Source: Pterois miles
Taxonomy: Eukaryota > Chordata > Actinopteri > Perciformes > Scorpaenidae
Length of the DNA: 64,000 bases
Assembly: GCA_947000775.1 (NCBI GenBank)
Contig: CAMQGK010000567.1
Coordinates: 21,234,001 to 21,298,000, forward strand
Direction of reading: 5' to 3'
Below the pieces are notes generated by a model. That model saw only the letters and a list, made by a program, of their open reading frames with translations, ran no database searches and was not told where the DNA came from. Position numbers and translations under genes: made by a program. Within the stretch, counting starts at the first letter, position 1, and the number at the start of each line of letters is the position of its first letter. Shown in pieces: positions 21,713 through 36,700 of the stretch.

Positions 21713-24700
21713 ATGGCCCTATCGGAGACAGAGAATGGGGGTTCCGGTGGTGAAAGAGGAGAGGCTGTTGTTCAAACGTGTGTTTTGGGGGGCTTCAGTG
21801 AAAGCAGCGAGACCAGAGCTCTCCTGTCCAGCCTGCCGGAGGTCCACGGGAGCACGGAAACAAGCGAGGCCACCACACAGAGGTTCTTGGGTGAGAGTCA
21901 TCCACGGAGCGCATACTGTACATTACATATTATCAGTGTTTTGGAGGAGTGGTTTTAGCTTGTTAGCAATTCACCACACTGTTCATTTCCTACCACAGTG
22001 ATAATGAACAGATATCAAGAGCAGCCTCATCTGCTGGACCCACACTTAGGTACATTATCTCTAAATTCAATCTTTATCAGCGCTGTAGATTCATTTTAGA
22101 GAACATATGTGTATATGATATATAATTAAATGCTTCAATTTTGTTTTAGAATGGATGATGAACATGATACTGGAGTTTGTGAGGAGTGAGAAGTCCTCCC
22201 CTTCATTGGTACATTTGGGCTTCAAGTTTCTCTACATCATCTGTAAGGTCAGTCAAAAACAGTACTCCCGTTCACATTAGCTGTGACACACTCACACTCT
22301 GCTGTGCCAGTGAAAATCCCCCAGACTGCTCTATATAAAGTAAACCTTGGAACACAGCAAAGTTGTCCAGCTAATTCATTTATTTTATTTTTTTCCTGGG
22401 CAGGTCAGAGGCTATAAAATTTTCATGCAGCTTTTTCCCCATGAGGTGGCGGATGTCCAGCCAGTTCTGGACCTTTTGTCCAGGCAGGATCCCAAAGACT
22501 CTGAGGTGGGCAAACTAGGGATGCACCGATTCAAATTTTTCAGTACCAATACTGATAGCGACATCTCGGCTTTGGGTATTGGATCTGTAATAAGCTGTAT
22601 GCCTCACTGTGTGGAAGTGAGTGGGATCATTCTTTTATATGTAAGGCATCAGGTTTGACTTAAACATTGCTTTCCTAACTTATAAAACAAAATGTGACCA
22701 ATAAATACCCAGATATAGATTTATATAATAAATTGTACACCAACTTGGTAAAAAAAAACAACAAGTAATTGCTATTCATGTGTAACTATTTTGAGTGCAG
22801 CAACAAATTGGTCAAAACTTAAAAAACAGGAATTAAAATTCCAGTATATAATGTATATAGTACATAAACATAATATTGAATTGAATAGATTGGCCCCATT
22901 GTCACCGATGTCTGATGCAGCTATTTGAATCAATATCGGCCCGATATCCAATCCAGTATTGGTGCATCTCTAGGGCAAAAGATGATGAGCCAGATCTTCA
23001 CATTTGCATGTCTGTACATCTTTGTGCATTTAGACAGGTTTACACATATAATACTTTTGTTGTTAGCTTTATCAGACATTGAACAATACTGTGTTTTACC
23101 ATCTACTTATTCCAGACTTGGGAAACTCGCTACATGTTGTTGTTGTGGCTGTCCATGACGTGCCTCATACCCTTTGACCTTTATCGTCTGGACGGTCATT
23201 TGGAGTCAGACAGCGGCAAGGCCAGAGAGCCCACCATGGACCGTATTCTATCTATTGCAAAGGCAAGTTAAATACATGTTATAATCTTCTTCTGTCTATA
23301 TGCAGCAGTAATGTTGTGATAGTTATGACACAGAGTAACTTATAACAAAGCAGCCTTTGCTGTTTTAGGGTCTGTGATATATTCATACTTACAGCAATAA
23401 AATAAACAAATCATTAACATGTCTTCCAATTGAAACTGAGGCGATCCATTAAGAAGAGCATCCAGAGGTTTAACATCTGCTGTCATGTTATCATACAGTA
23501 TGTGTAACATATTTTTTTCCCCCAGTCTTATCTGCTCGTCAGTGACAGTCCAAGGGATGCTGCATCTGTCCTGGTATCAAAGTAAGTGCATGAACATTGC
23601 ACAAGTAATTACATAGTATTTTCATTTTGTGGGTTTAACACAAAATATTACAGTTTAACAATTGGAATCAGTGGAACAATAATACCATTCACAAAAAAAC
23701 AAGTTTCAGTTTTTCAATACTTATAGACTTTTTATTTTAATTTTATTTTAATGCCATGCCAGCCCATTCCCAGTGCGTCAAATACTGACAATTTGTCACG
23801 GACATCAGCATTAGATGACGCACAAAGCACCCTTTAGCGTCAGTATAATAGTCATTAATTTAAAATATTTTTGATGTAAAACCTATTTGCCCAGCCTAAA
23901 TGTGCATTTGATCTTGTGAAAAGTGTGCACATAACCCTCTTTTGCATGCTGCTTGATGCTAATCTTCAACTCATATAAATTAATGTAATCATCTACCTTT
24001 ATGTTTTATTGCACTGAATGTATGCAATGACTGTGGAATGTACATAAGCTGCTTCTGAACATCCATACAGGTGTTTTCAGTTAATCTTGCTGATTAGACC
24101 TCTTCTCAGGACTGGGTGGGTATAGAGTTCACCAATTGAGTGATAGCTTCCTCTGTCTCCTGTCAGCTTTGTTGCACCTGTTAGGTCGGGACAAATTACA
24201 CCTTTATCATTCTTATTGGTAGATGAAGATTTGTGACAACGGCTGTCAGTTGAGTTAAATAATTAATTGTGATTAATTGCAAATCAATCACACAGTTTTT
24301 ATTTGTTCAAAGTGTGCCTTAAAGGGAGAATTGTCAAGTATTTAATACTCTTATCAACATGGCAGTGGGCAAATATGCTGATTTATGCAAATGTATGTAT
24401 ATATTTATTATTTATAATTAAATCAGTTAACAACACATAACAATGACAAAGTTGTCCAGAAACCCTCACAGGTACTGCATATAACCTAAAAATATATATG
24501 TTAAATCCTAACATGTCAAACTGCAGCCCAACAAGCAACAACAGCTGTCAGTGTGCTTGACTACTACTTAACCCCCAAAACTGCATGTGATTATCATAAA
24601 GTGGGCATGTCTGTAAAGGAGAGACTCATGGGTACCCACAGAACCCATTTTCATTCACATGTTGAGGTCAGAGGTCAAGGGACCCCTTTAAAAATGGCCA

Positions 24701-27700
24701 TGACAGTTTTTCTTCATAACATTTACTAGTATGACCTCGTATTTCATATGATGCCAGTATCTTCACCTCAGCTTTAATACTAAGCCCACTACAACCAAGT
24801 TGCGATAATGCATTAAAGAAGTAAATGGCATTAAAATGAATTTGTGTTAATTCTTTATTAATGTGTTAAGTTTGACAGCCCTGTTTGTGACCTAATAAAT
24901 TCCCATCAAAGCTCTGGCCACCTTCAACCTGAGCAGAGGGCTGAACAATCAGAATGAAAACACTTACGTTGGTGTTCAGAGGCTTTAAAGGAAAACCAGA
25001 CAAATCAACATTATTCCCAGTGTATTTGGGATAATAGCAATGCTTGTTGCATACACCAAGGACAAATGTCTACTGTATGTTTGTTATGTAAAGCCTGTAT
25101 CAATCATGACTTAAAAAAAACAAAGACTGAAAGTACTGTAATCTAAAAAAATTGGCAACTCAGTTGACACAAAATACAATCTAGATAAATTTACGTACTG
25201 TAATTTGTTTTCTAGCCAACAGAGGGCAAGGTTGTGCTATGCCTGCTTTTACTGGTATCTGCGTTTGTTTATCCACATGAAACATTTTATTGCTATCGTG
25301 TATGTGACTGTACAGATTCATGACACGCCCAGATGTGAAACAGAAGCGCCTTGGAGACTTTTTGGACTGGAGCCTGACCACTATATCCCAGACCAATGAC
25401 CAGTCAATGAGAGACATTATGGTGCTGGATGGTGCCCTGCAGTCTCTGGTAAACACACCGATCACAGTCAAACCTGTAGTGCTGCATGCACGCCTCTCTG
25501 TGTATGTGTGAAACAGGTGTAATCTGTGTGCACTGGCATATTGAAACCTGCAGAGGATAGTTTACAAGAGCCGACATGACTGGTATGTCTCACACAATAC
25601 CTAATGTGGTTGTGGCAGGTGTGTAATGCACCTGCTGCGTGTGTGGAATCTGCTGTTTCAAGTGACTTATGTCAGTTTAATCCACTGCTTTAAGATAAAC
25701 GGTTTTTCATCAAATGAGAACAGCATTGTGGGTAATTAGTTCCAGTGAACTTCTCTTTTTCACATTGCTCCTGTTTTCACTGGAAATCTTTATGAATGAT
25801 GGAGGAGTGTATCTTTCAAATCACTCCCTGTCAGCTAAGGTAATGTAATGGAGCCCTCAAGCAAGTGCATTACACTCATATCATTGGCACATAAACTTGC
25901 ATAACATGTTTAGAAAGTGTTTCTTTGTACTTTATGTCTATGATGTGAACCTGGCACCAGCCTATGTGGTGCTTAGGGCGTTCAAAACTCTGGCTCTGTG
26001 TGTTCAGTCATTAAGCCTGCATTACCTATACTTGCATGTGATTTTGAGTGTAGATTGAGGGTAAAGTGCTGCAAAGAATCGAGATGTAAGGACAAAAATA
26101 AATTGTCAAGAAATTAGCTAGTATGAATTTGGATTTTCTTCAGTTTGTTAGTACAATAAAAAAAAAAAACGAGTGACGCCTTACTGCTATCATGTATCCT
26201 CTGCAATATCTTAGACTGATTTGGTCATCTTCTCATTTCTCTTAGGCCAAGCTTTTCAAACATGGAAAAAGAGATGACCTCCTACAGTATGGTAGGTAAT
26301 GAATCTAATCTCCATGTGGAGGTCAAAGAAAAAACTGAATTTCTTAGCCACTGAAGCATGTGAATTGTCACATTTGCAGTCTTTGTTGAGTTGCCTTTGC
26401 CTGTGGTAACAGAATTATTTGTGTTCACAAATCGTTATCTAAATGTGCGATGCCAGAGGGGAGATATTTGAATGCAGACATCAGATGATATTTCTCTTTA
26501 AAAAACCAAACAAAAGAACTTGTCCCATACTTGAATATGATCTATGATTGTCTTTCACATGCTATCCAATGTTCCAATGTATATTTCTAACTACCGTACA
26601 TGACACATTTTGTAGAGATGGTCCAATTGTAGCTGACCTGTGAACCTCGTACACCATCGACAACTGTTGATGGTGTACCTGTGATATGCAAACACACTAT
26701 GTAAATGTTTTCTTTGAATTGTCAACATAGTTTGCATTTCCCCACAAACACGACATTTTTCTTAGCCTCTAGCCAGATACGTAAAAAATATCCATATTCC
26801 TGTATTTATTTAGCAATTTATTAATTATAGCAGTATTAAAACAGGTTATATTGACATCTTTATTTGTTTCCCAGCGACTACAATTCTGCAGTGTCTGGAG
26901 CAGAAGCATCTATCAGAGAGCAGCCAGGCCATGCTGAGGAAGCTCGGTGTCAAGCTAATCCAGAGGCTCGGCCTCACCTTCCTGAAGCCACGTTTGGCAG
27001 CTTGGAGGTCAGTCATAATACCAGCTAATTATATTGAATTTTGTAAAAAAAAAAAAAAAAAAAAAACTAGTCAGCTGGCACAATCTTTATTGATTGGTTG
27101 ATCTAAAATACATGTAGCATCAATAGAAATAATATGGTTAATACCATAGAAATAGATTTAGGACTAGAACGGACATTCCCATTCAAATCAGCATCTTAAC
27201 TTCTATATATACTAAAGCCGACTTGCATTGAAGTGAGGTTTTGCAGTAGTGACTAAAGGCACAGTGGAGTAGTTATGTCACAAGGCACATAGATAATGTA
27301 AATGAGTCAAATTGAACAACTTATAAAGCTTCATCCACACAGCGGAGGAAAGCACGTTGCTATCACCAGATGAGTGACAACTTTGTTTCGCTCATTTTCT
27401 CTAAGCAGTGTGGCATTGAAGCTTGGTGGAATAAGCAAGATAGCTGGTTGGTCCTTCCGCATGGGGACAACTAGCCACCTAGACAGCCGGCTTTCTCCAG
27501 GAGCTTCGTCCGTTCTCTTCCCAGCGAGCTGCTACCATGCACTTTATGGCCCCACTGATGCGTGTTCTGTTGTCACCATAACAACTAACAACAGTCACCA
27601 TTTTCTTTTGTTCTAGTCCAATTACCACAGCAAACAGTTCAGTGACCATTCTACTGCTTTTTTGTTTCTGAGGTTAATACCAAAACAGTGATTCCCATAA

Positions 27701-30700
27701 CCAATTACAGCTCCCCATTCACTTGGGAATTGCTTTACCTCAGATCATTTCCAGCTAGTTTTTCATATTCATATTTCACATTCTCATGTGTCACAACACA
27801 CTTTCTGTCCATAGTGATATGTAGCTGGATCAGAGCTGAGTGCCTTAAAAAGTTTATATGCATGTTTTTCAGGTACCAGAGAGGCAGCCGCTCCCTTGCA
27901 GCAAACCTTTCTATGTCCCAATCTACTGCAATCCCTACCACTGCGACTCCTGAAGTAGAGACACAAGAATTGGAAGAGGACTATGACATTCCCGAGGAAG
28001 TGGAGACTGTTATTGGTCAGTTTCAGCCTCCACTCCGTTTAAATCATTACTGTAATACCTCTGTTCAGGAATTCTGCATTTGCATGTTGTTTTACAGAGC
28101 ATCTACTGGTGGGACTGAAAGATAAGGAAACAATTGTACGCTGGTCTGCAGCAAAGGGGTAACTGTTCTGTCACCTAACAAGTCATCCTTGTTGCTACTT
28201 GTCTTTGGTATTCTTTAAGTCAAAGACAGCTCCTCTGAGAGAGTTCATGTGTTACAATAATCATCTGCTGTATTTAACTCTTCAGCATTGGGAGGGTGAC
28301 TGGGAGACTTCCCAAAGAACTGGCAGATGAGGTGGTTGGATCGGTGCTGGACTGTTTCAGGTAGGTTCATCCTGGGGGCATATTGACTCTCTCCATCAGT
28401 CATGTTATGCCTGTTATATTTCTTATGTATTTTTTTTTATTGTTTGGGGGCTGGAGACGATTCCAGCTGGCATTGGGCAAAGCCAGGCATCGAATGGCAC
28501 ATAGAGACAACATTCACACCTGCATTGTCTTTGGACTGTGGGAGGAAGCCGGAGCACCCGGAGAAAACCCACACTAGCACAGGGAGAACATGCAAACTCC
28601 ACACAGAAGGTCCCCAAGCTGGATTCGAACCTGTGATCCTTTTGCTGTGAGGCGACAGCGCTCACCACTGCATCACCGTGCAGCCCAGAAATATAAATAA
28701 CATTTCTAAAAAACTATAATTATTTTATTTATGTCTGTGTGTCTGTGCTTGGTGCGACAATATCACAGCTGTATGTCCCTTTTAACAGTATTACCTTACA
28801 GTATATTTAAAGGTATAATATGCAACAGTTGTCAGTTGATGTTTGTAAATGCACGTTCAAAGTTGGCCACTCAGGAGCTCAACGAACTGAGTGGGAGAGA
28901 GAGAGCAGTGGTGTTCTACTGATTGTTTCCTGGCGGTTACGTTCTAAAACAAATAAAGACACTTTTCTGGCTGGGGGTTACGCCCCCACGTGGGTTTGCA
29001 GACGGCCAGCAGCGTCCCGAGTAAAGCAAAATAAGAAGAAAAGAGAAAATACAGGCAAAATAGGGCAGAAACAGACACCACCCCACACTTCTAGTGGGGC
29101 GTTAGTGATAATTGAGAGGTATTGTTTTTAGAAGAAGAAGAAGATCAACCTTTATTAGTCCCACTAGGGGAAATTCAATTTTTACACTCTGTTGTAACTT
29201 ATACACAGTACATGCATCAAATGGAGAGATGTCAGAGTGAGGGGGCTGCTCCTGACAAGCGCCCCGAGCAGTTGGGGGTTTGGTGCCTTGCTTAGGGACA
29301 CCTCGGCAGTGCCCAAGAGGTAAACTGGCACCTCTCCAGCTACCAGTTCACAGTCAGTTCTTGGTCCATGTCGGGACTTGAACCGGTGACCCTCCGGTTC
29401 CCAAACCAACTCCCTACAGACTGAGCTACTGCCGCCCCCATATATGTATCAGTCTATACATTGTTTTTAGGAAATTGTTGCATATAGTTGAGCAGGCAGT
29501 TTTGATAGCACTGGTAAGTTAGTTATCACCATGGGACAAAACAATCGTTAATATATGATCCAGTTGCTAATAGGACCTTTTCACAGCAGCCATTATGGCA
29601 TGTAATTGCAGGGTAAACACAGGTGTAATGATAAAGTAATTATGGTCCCATTCTATTAAGTGTCACAGCCTTCCCAATGAGCCAACATGCACTGTACCAA
29701 CACCCTGGTCCATCAAAATGGATCAGTACCGTAATCAGTGTTAGTAATGGCTGCTGTATTAAGGGCCTATAGGCACAAGCCTAGCCTCCACATTCAACTA
29801 ACATGTACTATGTTTTGACCTGTGTGCTGTGTGTGTTGTTTCTGAAGCTTCCAGGAAACAGACAATGCTTGGCATGGAGGCTGCCTGGCACTGGCAGAAC
29901 TTGGTAGGAGAGGCCTGCTGCTGCCTTCCAGGTTGACAGATGGTATGTGACCACAAATTCACACTGAGATAATTATCATAATATACATGGACTTATGTAA
30001 GCAAGTCAGTTCACGTCATTTATTTATTTAACATATTTACATGTACAGTACCACATCTTCCATTGTCAACTTTCTACATTACAAAAAATGTCCAGATTTA
30101 AATATAAAGAGCCCATATTAAAATGCTTCACATCTTTTCCAATCAAGACATAATATGCACATCAAGTCTTTGTGTTTAACAGTTCTTTTTACAGTTGACC
30201 CTTTGACAGTGCTATATACCTTTTAATTATGTTAATAATAGTTTTTCAAATTTAGGCTTGCAGGTGAAGTTTAAAGATACTCTGTCCTTCTTCCCAAATA
30301 TTTTTACAGTCAGAGTTTAGCAGTAACGGTGCCTTCTCTTCAGAGCCCGCCCTGATGCTTTTGCTTTTTTGTTTTGTTTGTGGCACTTGTTTTCAGCAGG
30401 GCCACTGTTTGCTCTTTTCATGCCAGTTGTCTTAGCTTTGGCTGTGTGTTTTGTCTTCTTCGGAGAGCCAGAGCTGCTAGTGTTTGTGGGATCCTCTGAG
30501 GGCCGTTCTGCAGCGCTGAAGTCACATGAAGAAGCAGCAGAGCTAGCAATGGCTAGCTGACAGAGTGCCAGTGCTGCAGTTTGCCTTTGGTCACATGGTT
30601 CTTCTTCCAGCTCGGTGTCTGGCCTCGGCTTAAGATCTTCTGAAGTGCTCGGGGCAGAGCTGTGCACAGAGCTGCTATAAGAAGCTCGCAGGCAGAGGTT

Positions 30701-33700
30701 CAGAGGCAACTCGTATCCCTTTGATTTGTCTGTGTCTGAGGGCCACAGTCTGTGGTCAGATGGACTTTTTGCTTTGTCCTGGTCCCTTGTTGAGAGGTTT
30801 AGGGGGGCCAGATCATCTCTGTTGTCCTCATCTTTTTGGTCTGGTGTAGTTTCAGGACAAGGCTCAGAGACAGGCATAGAATATCTGCTGCACTCATCTG
30901 ATCTAAAAGAGACAGGCCAACATAAAGAGTTAAAAGCCATTAATTACCAGTAATTGCAAATACAATATACTGCAGCTCAATTAAGCCAAGAAAGAAAGGA
31001 TTTTTACTCACCCTCCATCCACATGCAGAGTTTCTAACTGCAGCAAGCTTTCTGCAGACTCCTCATGTCTTGAGTCAGTTTTGATGGGTTGTATGGCTGT
31101 AGCGGTGTGTCCTAGTTGTGTGATTATCAGTGAGTCACTCTTGTTGGTGTAGTGCGGGGCCTCTGTGTCTCTCTGGAAGATGTGTGCATGGCAGGGTCTG
31201 TCAGGAGACCCCAAGGCTGAACAGCCCTCTTTAGGACTCAGTCTGGTTTCCTTGTCTCCACTTTGCTCGTGGTTGCTCTCCTCTTGTGCAGATATGTTGA
31301 CGCTGTTGTGGTTGGGACGTGATTGCACGTATAAATCATAATCCTTGGGCCCAAGGGTTGGACCGTACAGATCCAAAGGAAGATATCTGGGTCCTGTAAC
31401 TGGCATGGAGAGCTCATGGGGTCTGTAGAGGGTGAAATGCAGAGGGGGGCCTGGGTGAAGAGGGTGGCAGTATCTGTATGGGTATGGGGGGAAGAGCGAA
31501 GTGTGAGGTGGGGCAATGGGTTGTGGCACCACAGGTCTCTGGGGATCCATAAACTCTGGCCGGAAAGAAGGAGGGTTTGGCTCATTTGCGTGGTGGTTTG
31601 CTGGAAGGTAGTACTGAGGATACAGGGGCCGGTCAGGCAGGAGGTACGGAGAGTATTCAGGAACCATGGGAGGGGGGAATGGTTTTAAGGGAAGGGATGA
31701 TGAAATGGTGCCCCAGGGGAAGGCCGGGTGGTTGAAATTGGGAACAGGAGCTTGTGAATCCTCCGACTGTTGCACAGATGACTTGAAGGTTTCTGCTCCG
31801 TCACTTTTGGGTGTGACAGGGGAAAAGGCAGATGGGCGCGGCAGAGACTTGTTGCTCTCCTTGTTCTCTCCCTCTGTTAGTGTAGTTGATTTTGTCTCAC
31901 ACAAGCTATTCTTATTGACTGGACTGTCACGCCCAACATCTACTTCTTCTGTGTCGTCTCTGCTCTCAGCCTCCTTCTCCTCAGTTCCTTGTTTGTCGGG
32001 ACTATTGTCCTCAGCTGCTGGCAGGGGGCTTGGACAGTCCTTAGATTTGACAGGGATGCCCTTTGCTACAGGCTTGACCTGTCGGGCCGTTTGCCCGTTT
32101 TTCTGTGACATCAGGGAGATGGAGTTTTTACACAAGTTGTATTTCATGTGGTTGAAGAGATGGGACTTTTCATTGCAGGTGAAAGGACACTGGAAACACT
32201 GGTACTTGTAAGGCTTGCCTGGCGGTCGGGGAATGTAGTGGGGCCTTTTTGGCTTGCGGTCCTGAGCCGTTTCCATCTTGATTCTAATGGATGTCGCCTA
32301 AAAGAAAAATACAGCACATTGCAGTTGAGGAATTGGAATTTTGTAGGCTCCTCTTTTCACTGAAGCTGTTAGGGAGTGTAACACTAAGAGAAATTCATGA
32401 ATCATTGCAGCTTTTGCACCCTATTCTCACAGAGCTGACTGTCAAGTAGCGAGGTTAATGGAGTTGTCCGACTGGTTCAGGTGGAAAGCAGCTCTCCTTG
32501 GAAGGTTTTTCCTCTTGTGTGTCTTCAGCTGCTCACGCTCAAAAATCTCTAGCAGGACAAAACACTGCACCCTCAGGCTAATGTATTTTTGCAACTGTTA
32601 CTTGCACACTGGCACCAAACAGAGAAATAGTCAATTATGAAAACCTGTCTACTGTATGCGAAAGAGTACCCACATCTTTGCATAAGTGCACTCCTGCCTT
32701 AGTGTGGTTTTGGTTGATTGGCAGCAGCAGCTTACAAGCGCCTCTACCCGCCTGTTCACCTGTTTGTCCAATCTGATATCACTTCACTTCCCTGTCCTAT
32801 AAAGTTAGAGAGCTGGTAAGGTACTCGGTAGGCAGGTGCTGGGCAGACTAGTAACACAGACCTGGAGGGCATGCAGAGACTTGCTTTCTCTATCAACCTT
32901 ACTAAACTCTGTGCTGTCGGCGTGGGAACCACGAGATACCTGTTTCCCATGACTACACCTGCAGGATGCATTCAGCTTCCAATCATCATGTGATGAGCTC
33001 ACAATCTCTGCAGAAGTAATTCTTTAAAAATTGTACAAAACATAGCTAGCATGAGTTAAAAGCAGCCATTTTAGCGAAACAGTGAAGTAGGTGGCATCTG
33101 AAACACTTGAGGCTCGCCTTTGAAATGAAACATCACCTAAAGCTGTGAGTTAAATGTTGCTGGGTGCCGCATGGAGGAACCTGCTTGTCATGCGCCGTCG
33201 CAAAAAGTTGTCACTCAAGTTTCTGTCCAACTGTTGTAGCATGCAAAGCCACTCCTTCCTTAAGGACTGAAATTCATTTGAAATCCCCTTTTTAACAGCA
33301 TATCTATCTCATGGTGAATATAGTCCTATCCTGTGTTTATTTTTTTCCTTAATAAAAGTATATATTTGGTTCCTATGAGCTCAGATGATGTATTTTTTGA
33401 AAGGTTTTCTGCAGAGGCTACTTTAGTGTTAGTGTTACTTGTGCATCAGTCATGACAGAGCAAGTATGGGCTAATTAAAGTCAAGAGGTAACAGGTGGAT
33501 ATGCAGCCTATACCACCATTAAATTATATACACTACAAACTAGTCAACAGTGCCTTTACAAAGACAGTCTTTTCCAATAACACAGAAAGGCTTTGACAGA
33601 GAGAATTTAATGCCGCTTCCTTGTTTAATTACTGATGGATAAAAAAAGAAAATTACCTGCTTTGGTTGTAGCGCCAGTTTTCCGTCCAGTTGAGTGTTGA

Positions 33701-36700
33701 GCCCACAGAGAGCCACTCCGCCGCCCACAGCCAGCGTTAGTCAGGACGCTCGCTCCAATATGAGCTAAAAGTTCAGAGTGCGTTTGTGGACGTGTGTGAT
33801 GGTGCGTGTGTGTGCTGTATTTGGTAGTTAGTTGTGTGGTGAGTTCCTCTCTCTGGGATGTTGTCTCATTAGTGGGTGGGGCTTCAGCTCAAACAGCAGG
33901 GCCCTCGGGCAACATCGATGTACCTGATATTAGTCAAGCCTCAAGCGATGATTTACATGACGGGGTGGGGTGGGGGCTCTCACTCCTGTTCCCTGCTAAT
34001 CGCTCCATCTTTGTCTTTTGTGGAAATGACCACACAAGCCTCATTCTGCAGTTATCTAGAAGTAACATGTTCATTCACACCAATGCATTAAATTTCTGTT
34101 GAAGTCCTGTGGCTAACTGATAAGATCATATATGCAAACACACAGGTAAAACTGTGCTGATCTTTCATTTATTGTGTTGAAATTAACTAATACAGTGTTA
34201 CAGATTTATAACTTTTTCAAAAGTAAAACTTTCACTCAATGAGCTGACTTTATTGATAACCACATCCAAATTATAGCAATGTTAATAATAATATATTACA
34301 TACAAGTTAGGGCTACAACTAACAATTATTTTCATTGTCGATTAATCTGTTGATTAATTTCTCAATTAATCAATTAGTTAGTTGTTCTATAAAATGTCAG
34401 AAAATGGTGAAATATGTTGATCAGTGTTTCCCAAAGCCAAAGATGACGTCGTCAATGTCTTGTTTTGTCCACAACTCAAATACTGTATATTCAGTTTACT
34501 GTCACAGAGAAGTAAAGAAAAACCACAAAATATTCACATTTAAGAAGCTCAAATCAGATAATTTTAACTTTTTTCCTTAAAAAAAACTTAAAACAATTAA
34601 TTGATTATAAAAATAGTTGCTGATTAACTTATTAGTTGACAACTAATTGATTAATTGTTGCAGTGCCAATGCCAGTACTTAGTGACTATGAACACTGATA
34701 TCACTGATGTTCTCACAGTGTAAAAGGACCAGGTGGGCAGACATAAGCTTACATTCAGTTCAAATTCAAATACAGTCAAAATTGTTTTTCTAATGGATGA
34801 TAATTGAAATCTATGATTTCAAACTTTCACTCCATTATTTTGGTAGTTTTTAGTTGAAATTTTAAGTTTTTCTTTTGTTTTTAAACAGTTCTTTAAATCC
34901 TGTCTGGCTCGTTTCTTATTGTTCTGCAAAAGGGCTGCTCTAAATCAGTGATTTGGACTGGACCGGACTAGAGGGGTGGGGTCTGGGGGCCTCCAGGGTT
35001 CTGTGGCACTCTGTCAGAGGGCCCGTGAAATAATTTGCTATAAATTCTGACATTGTGCTGTATCATTGAAAAGGGCATATTTCCAGATGGGGTCCATTTG
35101 GGCCAATAAATCAAGCTTTTTGTGTCCATGACCCACACCCATCACCCACATTAGGTTTGTGCCAATAGAAAAACATCACAAAATATGATTGTTTCTCACC
35201 TCAGTAAGTTATTTTAAAGTTGAAGCACTAACTGAAAGTCAGCTTTTGACTGGTATGTTTAAATGTATGGATTTATGAGGATTTTACCAGGCTTTACTTG
35301 AAAAGTATAAATGCTGCCTCGTTGAGTCCAAATGCAATTAGTCTCAAATGACAATGTTTAAAAGTACATAAGAGGTATTAACACAGTTCAATTTGAAATG
35401 GGTTTTTTGTCATTATCAAACAGGTCTGCAGTATTTAGGGTGAAAAATTTGAAAATACAAATAGTTCCAATGGCATCTGTTTTTTCAGGTGTGATACTTT
35501 AATGACATTTGAACTCTCCTCACCACAAATATTGCGTACAGTATATCTAAAATGTTTATAACATAGCTCTCATTCTTTAAACATAAAACCACTCATCTGT
35601 TTTTGTGGTCCACTTGCAGTTGTGCCACTCATTGTCAAATCCCTGACCTACGAGGAAAAGCGGGGAGCGTGCAGCGTCGGTTCCAATGTGCGCGACGCCG
35701 CCTGCTACGTGTGCTGGTCCTTCGCCAGGGCTTATGAACCCAAAGAGCTCGAGCCTTATGTCACTCAGATTGCCAGGTAACTTTCTTTCTTCTGACCTTC
35801 TTTTTGCCATTAAAAAACATCACATGCATAGATATCTGCAAAAGCATATCAAGAACACTTTCAAATTTGTCACGGTCGCTGATTTAGGGACATAAGAGTG
35901 AAAATTGTGTTGATAAATGCACCAAATAATTAATAATATACCTGTAATGCTTCACTCTTCCCCACAGGTAAATCAAAAAGCAAGGGTCAGCTACAAAAAT
36001 CTGTTTTCTGAAATGCTCATATGTTAATTTTCTCTTGCTGCTATTTGTCGATAATGCAAACACAACATTTTCTCCCTGAATTTGTATTGTACATTTTTGC
36101 AGCATCATTTACATCAGCATAACATGATCGGTATGCCATCATTTCCACCCTCAACAATATCATCCTTTCTCTTTCCTGACAAAAAAGGAAAAAAATACAG
36201 GTCAAATATGAATAGAGGCGCAGCCTATAAACATCTTATATACTGTATATGTATGTATACTGTATAAGCCCACTATCAGCCAATAATATCTTCACATTGA
36301 TACATGCATGCTAGAACTGTCAGACTATTTGATCATGATTTATGGCATGATTGTCCATAGTTAATTGGGATTCATTGCAAATTAATCACACATTTTTATC
36401 TGTTCAAAATGTACCTTAAAGGGAGATTTCACAAATATTTAATACTCTAATCAGCATGGGAGTAGACTTGCTTAATACAAATGAATGTATATTTATTATT
36501 GGAAATTAACACAGAACATGACAAATATTGTCCAGAAACCCTCACAAGTACTGCATCTAGCATTAAAAATATGCTCAAATCATAACATGGCAAACTGAAG
36601 CCCAACAAGGTGACCTGACCATAACTTGCCCCAAACTGCATGTGATTATCATAAAGTGGGCATGTCTGTAAAGGGGAGACTCGTGGGTACCCAGAGAACC

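Larger units (their letters stand above)
29943..35619 (+). other. tbcd intron 13, host of znf750
   Basis: A 5.7-kb intron containing the whole znf750 gene on the opposite strand. Around it are unique AT-rich DNA (29943-30316), a 1.3-kb stretch between the two znf750 5' parts (32300-33650), and the family A MITE at 34313. No other coding exon was seen. Confidence 0.85.

Noticed and set aside
29341..29440. Possible tRNA gene (box A and box B) on the minus strand
   Set aside because: The boxes belong to a SINE head; the sequence does not fold into an evident full cloverleaf and is followed by a SINE body and tail with a target duplication.
31416..32211. Plus-strand open frames of 90 and 181 aa over znf750
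   Set aside because: They are antisense shadows of the large znf750 coding exon, whose protein is clearly conserved.
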